Source of the DNA: Knoxdaviesia capensis
Lineage: Eukaryota > Ascomycota > Sordariomycetes > Microascales > Gondwanamycetaceae
Direction: 5' to 3'
DNA: 64,000 nucleotides
Assembly (NCBI GenBank): GCA_001510575.1
Contig: LNGK01000003.1
Coordinates: forward strand, 1,479,755-1,543,754
Positions within the stretch are counted from its first letter, which is position 1. Each line of letters begins with the position of its first letter. Positions 58,627 through 64,000 of this stretch are shown here, piece after piece. Both the position numbers and the translations under genes were made by a program. The notes under the pieces were generated by a model. The model did not search any database. It was not told the DNA's origin and was given only the letters and a program-made list of their open reading frames with translations.

Positions 58627-61600
58627 AAAAAGGCTTTGAGAAGAGGAAACTGGGATACAGCGGAGGGATACAGCTGGGTCTAAAAACTCCCGAGTATATC
58701 AACGATCGGTATGTTCGATATATCGGGTAGCGAAGGAGGGTGAAGCAAGCTGGTCGGTCAGCGAGTGGACGTGACTTGGTGTATGTCAATGGAGCGCAAG
58801 AAAACAAAAGCCCAGCATGGAACTGGCGGAAGAGAAGCGAAAATGAGCGAGAGACGATCAGGAATCCGGCCAGACAAGACGAAGGTCGGCTCGAAAGGAG
58901 GGTGGCCCAATCTCTACATATATTAATTCCCTGCTGTGGCAGCCCACCACGGACCCTCAACTCTAAAGGTACCTCCCGCAGGCTGTGAGTACTACCGGAC
59001 TGATACACCCCGAACGGCATCGAAACGCAGATTCCTGGCTCGAAACTCATGCAAAGACCTGGATACGGAATAAATACAAAATTTAACTTGTTGGCTCAGA
59101 CCCTTCCACCCCAGCGTAAGATCACGGGTGTTGTTCCCAGCTGACCAGATAGATGGGATGTCCTGGGTCAAGGCGTTTTATGGGGGTCTAGACGGCGAGG
59201 TTGGATGTATACTGTCGGCGACTACTTTCCTTCACGGCATTCAAATTTAATTGCTTCTTTTTCTCGATTGGAAACTTCTGTCTCCTGGTCTCGGACAAAC
59301 CCAGGAAGCCACCAGAAGAAGATACAAGAAGCGCCAGCTTTCTTTCGTCTTCGAAGCTGGATTTGGACTGGAGCGCCAGTATCAGAACCTTCATCTCAGT
59401 GCCCAATGCGTGTGGAACCTGACGGCCACTAGCGAGATACGGCGACGTCTCCGGGCCCGAAGCGCTATTTCACGAGGCTGTGTGTGTCAGACAGAGTGGA
59501 ACTCTAACACCCGGCTCATCCTTAGCACCAGAGACAGAACACCCAAGAGTCAACTAGGTATCGAGGTCTGTCCGATAGGCCTCTATACGGGTTCATTGGT
59601 GGCATTCTCCATGCTGGAGGCCCTGTCCTGGAGAAGGATCGTCTTATACCACCACACCCCCCTGCATTGTGTAAGGCTTAAGCTTTGCGGTGGCGGACGG
59701 CAAGCCCACATAAACAGCAATACTTAGACTTGACAAGAGAGAGGACAGCAGCCAGCCAGCCGATCATCCATGGGATACCAATGAACCACACGGACAGACC
59801 AGGGCAACAGCAGCCTAAGCAGGGGGGCTATATGTCGATGAGGCGCAGACGACGTTCCTCGGCGGACTGCGGAATTTTTCTTGAGGGAGTGGGGGGGAGT
59901 GGGTTCTCTCGCGGGGCATATATGGCCAAATCTCGCAATCTCCCTGCTTCATGAGCGTCGTTTATGCGTGCGGGAGAAGTTCCGGCTGCGTACACGGGAT
60001 GAGCAGCTGGGGCAGGAAGTGAAAGGAGATGGATATGATAGGGTTGAAGATAGGATGAGAAGTTTCGGGGCCGGTGGGGGAGGAATGGGCATACTATCGG
60101 CCAAGTCTTCTTATCTCTCACTGTTCATTTCCAGGTGCTTCTTATACACAGCTGTGTTCCACAAGCTCATCGATATATAACTTTATATTGGCCTCTTGTA
60201 GCTATTTTGCACCCGCCACACACACACCACGAGATGAAAATGCCCGCATTCTTGAACGCAAACAGTCCTCTTTTCCCCTCCCAGTCCAAAGACACACGGC
60301 CTATCTCCAACGATATCTCTTAAAGGATTTTCTTGCGTCAACGGCAAGAGTCTTCACGGCCTACGCAAACATGCAATCATCCTTCGCGGTGAAGAATCTG
60401 TTGTGTGCACAGTCTTCTCACGTCATGAGACTTCCTGGTAGCTTTCAGGGATATACGGACGACTCCAAGATCCGTCTACTGGCAGTGAGAAGGGGAAGGG
60501 AGGGAGATCTTGCGAGGAGGGCTATACTGGACTGGTGCTCTTGGGGTGGTCGTCCGTTGTTCGTCTCCGAAGAGCCCCCGAATGACCGAGAGACTTCCAC
60601 TGGAGATGTGGAGAGAGATGTATTCCAGACAGCAACGTATCAACGGACTATTTTATTTTATTTCTCAGGTTTCTAGAACCCCCAAAGGTGCACGAGAAAC
60701 CTCATACCACACATATAAACGAGGGCAGATATCCCAGTACCACCCTCCCGCCCGTCTACCCAAGGGCTTAGAAGGACCGCCGAGGAATCCTGCAGGATTC
60801 ACCCCATTTTTTCCAGTGTGCGAGCCCTTGCCCACGGATAAACATCAGATTGCCTTTGGTTGTGTAAAAGGCAAAATACTACCCCGAGCACCAGATGCAA
60901 CCCTTATGTGCTGCGACCACTGGAACAGCATTGATACTCATGCAGCTTTGAAACATGGCGTCGACCACTGTTTGTCTCTCTGCCGGTGGTGCACCATGAC
61001 TTTTTTTTTTGGGGGGGGGAGGAAGAAGGGCCGAGAAGCCGGCGAGAAATACTGCCTTTCTATGGGAGACGAGACGCTCGTGTGTCTCGTGGCTGTGTGA
61101 TGTCAAATGTTTCTTTGGTCAAGTTGAAAGACCGACAGACTCGTATCTGCAATACTGACTTGTGATATATGTTGCAGTTGTGATATTGAGTTGGTTGTGA
61201 TAGATAAGTTAGGTGCTAGTCGATTCAAGCCATGCTCACCGGATGGCAAGCAGTTCATCTGCATATATGCCTGCCTATGAAGCTCACCCGGGATCTAAGA
61301 GGCTCGGCCGTATTGTCTCGGTACTCGTCCCGCACCATATGGAGCACCTGTCATCCACGCGATCTCGAGTCCTGCAGCCAGAAACGTGTCCAAGAGACCC
61401 AAAACGCCGCACTCCCAAAGAGATACACAGTTCCATGACGCCAGACATAGCGGGTTTCTCGTAATCGTCTCGAACTGCGAATCCACGCATCTAGCCCCAG
61501 TCTCCCTCTCCAGTTGTGATCCTGCCTCAAATCCGCGCTTCGGAGCCTGCAGTCCCCCAGCCTAAGAGCAGAGAGTGTGTTCCTTGTCTGCGGGCTACGG

Positions 61601-62110
61601 CCGATCAAACCTCGAAGGATTGCAGCCTGCATGCGCGCTCAAGAGCTGGGACTGGTGTCAATGCGGGCAAAAGAGAAACGCCGACGCCGTGTTACACTGA
61701 CCATAGATGGTTGCAATATTGTGAGGAAAAGGAGAAAAAGAAAGTTGGGAGGGCGGTGGATACGGGCCTCTCCGGTATATTAGCCCAGAACATCCACTGC
61801 CGGAGCTGGAAAAAGAAGAGTAGGCCCGAGTGCAACCCCGCCGATCACACATACACCGGAGAGAGATAGAGAAGATGAAGGCTCTGAGTGGGGGGCGGCG
61901 CCCGTTTTTACATTGTTTCCACACTGCTGAGATATGAGATACTGTCTGTTAATATACAATGAACAGAGAAGCCGGCCGGCACAGGGCGTAGATCAGGGAT
62001 ATTCCGAGAACCTCAAAAGTATAGACAGGTTCTATATAGACAGACGAAGAGAGGACTCCGGAATATATCCAAGAATGCAAGAACAACATCAAAGCAGCCG
62101 AGTATCCGCC
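58627..62110. other. 3.5-kb non-genic stretch
   Basis: Holds the promoter of the PAN-like gene at its left end and the 3' region of the Nudix gene at its right end. There are no recognisable domains in any frame. T10G9-type homopolymers occur near 61002-61019. Confidence 0.5.
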
Positions 62111-63220
62111 TCACAGCCGTGACAGCTCCCCCGCCAGCTCCGGCATCCGGTCGGCAACTTCATCCCGCCGGCACACCTCAACCTCGCGCGGCCCCGCCCG
62201 CGTGAACCGCACCACCACCACCCGCTCAGCGTCCCCGCGTGCCGAGGCCCCAGCCATCTCCGGCCCGGGCGCGTCGAGCAGCAGGACGGTACGGCCGTCC
62301 GCCGTGCGGGTGCGTAGTGCCCGGGGACTGATCACCGCGCCGGCAACGCGCGGAGACGACACCAGCTCGCGCAGCCGGTCCCGAGCGGCCAGGATTGCTT
62401 GGCCAGCGGATTGTCCTGCCAGGGGCGGCGAAGGCGACGCCGTGGCCTCTGCTATCAGCGTGAGCAGGTAGCTCTGCGGCGGGAACAGCACGATCTCGCC
62501 CGCGGCGGCGCGCTGGAGCCAGGTGGCAGCCGGCGCAAAAGATGCCGTGGTGTGTTCTACGCCGTCATCCGGCGTCGGCTGCAGCGACGGGTTGTCTGTG
62601 CAGTTTGTGGGCAGCATGTACAGGTACATCTGTGTCGTGAAGCGCCGGGGCTCGGATGTCGGCGTGATCCAGTGCGTGAACGGCATCAGATTGTCTGCAT
62701 ACAGTCAGTTAGCCCGCTGCCCCTCATATATGCGAAGAGGCGGAGACATACCAAGATCCGGAGCCGCACCGTGCTGCGCACACCACTCCTCAAACCTGAC
62801 TTCACGCGCGTGCACCGCCCGCCGCCCCGCCCGCCGCACGCCCTCATCCACGCTCACCAGCGCACCGGTGCCCTCACGGCGGCGCGCAAGCAGGATCCCG
62901 CTCTCTTCAAAGCACTCCCGCACCGCCGCGGCACGGTACGCGCGCGCATCGGCGTGGTGGGCCGCCGCGTCGGACGCCGGCGGGAGCGCGCCGTCGTGGA
63001 ACGCGTCGACGTTGCCGCCGGCGAACACGTGGGCGGAGGCAAACGCGCTGGAGGTCTTCACGCGGCAGAGGAGCAGCACGTCGTTTGTGCGGGACAGCAA
63101 GATGATGCTGCGGTGTGGTTAGCGAGTGCAGTGCGCTGTCTCGGTGGAAGGGAGTCTGGACGGGCTGCTTTCATACCTGGCGCTAGGCCGGGGCAGGCCC
63201 GGGTCGCGGGACGTGGACAT
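62111..63220 (-). CDS. NUDT19-like Nudix hydrolase
   Basis: Three exons on the minus strand, 63220-63177, 63107-62752 and 62694-62111 (introns 69 and 57 bp, all phases join), give 327 residues. The first exon codes only 14 residues (MSTSRDPGLPRPSA). The Nudix fold is marked by FASAHVFAGGNVDAF (about 38-52) and the helix part of the box AAAVRECFEESGILL (about 77-91). RExxEExG is intact, with an insert between the GG and the helix typical of the NUDT19 branch. Downstream, LMPFTHWITPTSEPRRFTTQMYLYMLP is diagnostic of NUDT19-type enzymes, which in animals cleave CoA/acyl-CoA in peroxisomes. Here the C-terminal SRL could act as a PTS1-like tripeptide. Substrate in this fungus is inferred. Confidence 0.88.
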
Positions 63221-63895
63221 CCCGCGAGGACGGGACCTCGGTATAGACACCCGGTGAGAGGGCCGGGCACACCCGCGGAAAAGCAGAGCAGGCCGAAGGG
63301 CACGGTCTTCCGGATAACAGGTTAGCCGGCTGCTACCGACGAGTACGGCGTAGGGACAGAGTATTACCTGGTACGAAGGAAGCCCTAAGCGAGACACACG
63401 CATCAAGCGAAGATCGAAGCGAGGGCGGCATCGCACAAGTATCGGCGCAGAGAGAGTAAGAAATGCGTGAAGCTGGAGTTTTCAGTACGACCAACCCTTT
63501 CCGTTGCAGGTGGTTCATGCGCGAAAAGCTGGAGAAGACATTTGGGGAAGCTGAATGTGGAGAGCGAAATCTGGGGCAACTGATAGGGTTCAGTGATCTT
63601 AGGGTTACATGGATATCACAGTGGGTGGAATGCCGGGAGCATGCAAAAGGTACCCTGTAAGCAAACTCAATACAGCGGGGACTGGCCTCCCGAGACATAA
63701 GGTCTGCTGTCCTGCCAAGTACACGCCTAACCCTAACGGCGCATGTGAGACAAAGAAACATGATATTCAAAAGAGCAGCGCACAATCGCCGAAAGAATAG
63801 AGATACAAACGCAAGTGATATATTCCACCAAACAAGAACCACCAGGACATAAAACTTCATAATCATAAAACCCCCCCCCGCCAGCCCCCCCGCAA
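63221..63895. promoter_or_regulatory. Upstream region of the Nudix gene
   Basis: 675 bases between the Nudix start (-) and the stop of the next minus-strand gene. It holds TTAGGGTT at 63599-63606 and AACCCTAA at 63729-63736 in opposite orientations, and C-runs at 63870-63890. No gene seen. Confidence 0.5.
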
Positions 63896-64000
63896 CTACA
63901 GCCGCTTCCGGGGCCGCCCATCAAGCCGCTCCCGCCACAGACAACACACGCTCTTCGACTCGCACCACTTCTTCACGTCGCCCGGCGACACCTCGTCGTC
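63896..64000 (-). CDS. C-terminal end of an unidentified protein, cut by window edge
   Basis: An uninterrupted minus-strand frame enters from the right edge and ends at TAG (63896-63898), giving 34 residues that include SPGDVKKWCESK and a basic, Cys-containing tail ending RPRKRL. The high third-position GC matches nearby genes, and the frame is open to the edge. The family cannot be told from this fragment. A short chance frame remains possible. Confidence 0.5.
   Translation of the reverse strand, partial: DDEVSPGDVKKWCESKSVCCLWRERLDGRPRKRL

Overview
This is nuclear DNA from a filamentous ascomycete (Pezizomycotina). The evidence is short spliceosomal introns (57-141 bp, GT..AG, one with a clear TACTAAC branch site), CACCATG-type start contexts, pyrimidine-rich leaders, TTAGGG-type telomere-like motifs, and a Zn2Cys6 transcription factor beside single-copy housekeeping genes. 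The protein sequences look most like Eurotiomycetes to me, but that is an impression from memory. The window contains one assembly gap (N, 39340-39711).

Layout. 1-15,074 holds no intact gene that I can support; it contains one decayed kinase-like gene (about 4.8-6.1 kb) and a pyrimidine-rich leader. 15,075-16,739 is a conserved-looking protein of unknown function. 16,740 to about 24,000 is again non-genic. A housekeeping block follows: a UPF0658-type Golgi membrane protein (+), the GID/CTLH ubiquitin-ligase subunit RMD5 (-), a Sin3-binding STB2/STB6-like protein (+), the mitochondrial chaperone TIM10 (-), and the Hsp90 co-chaperone STI1 (+). These genes alternate convergent and divergent. Next is a GC-rich redox pair, an EthA-type Baeyer-Villiger monooxygenase (-) diverging from an aryl-alcohol-type zinc dehydrogenase (+), with the assembly gap and a 7-bp minisatellite between them. 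Then come a small single-span membrane protein (+) and an orthodox aquaporin (-). After 5.7 kb without genes come a large Zn2Cys6 regulator (-), a type II membrane protein with a PAN/apple-like ectodomain (-), a NUDT19-like Nudix hydrolase (-), and the C-terminal 34 residues of a gene that runs off the right edge (-).

How genes relate. RMD5 and the STB-like gene share a 791-bp divergent promoter. TIM10 and STI1 share one of 940 bp with a CCAATCA box. The dehydrogenase/monooxygenase pair could in principle run alcohol to carbonyl to ester; that is inference only.

The observations most worth checking are: (i) a 1.4-kb leader with a single ATG and a 173-codon in-frame Q/N/Y-rich extension lacking any ATG, upstream of the Golgi protein; (ii) about 11 copies of AACCCTAA/TTAGGGTT in 64 kb; (iii) a monooxygenase whose first glycine motif reads GASITG; and (iv) the kinase-like relic. 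I did not find a convincing wholly new system.
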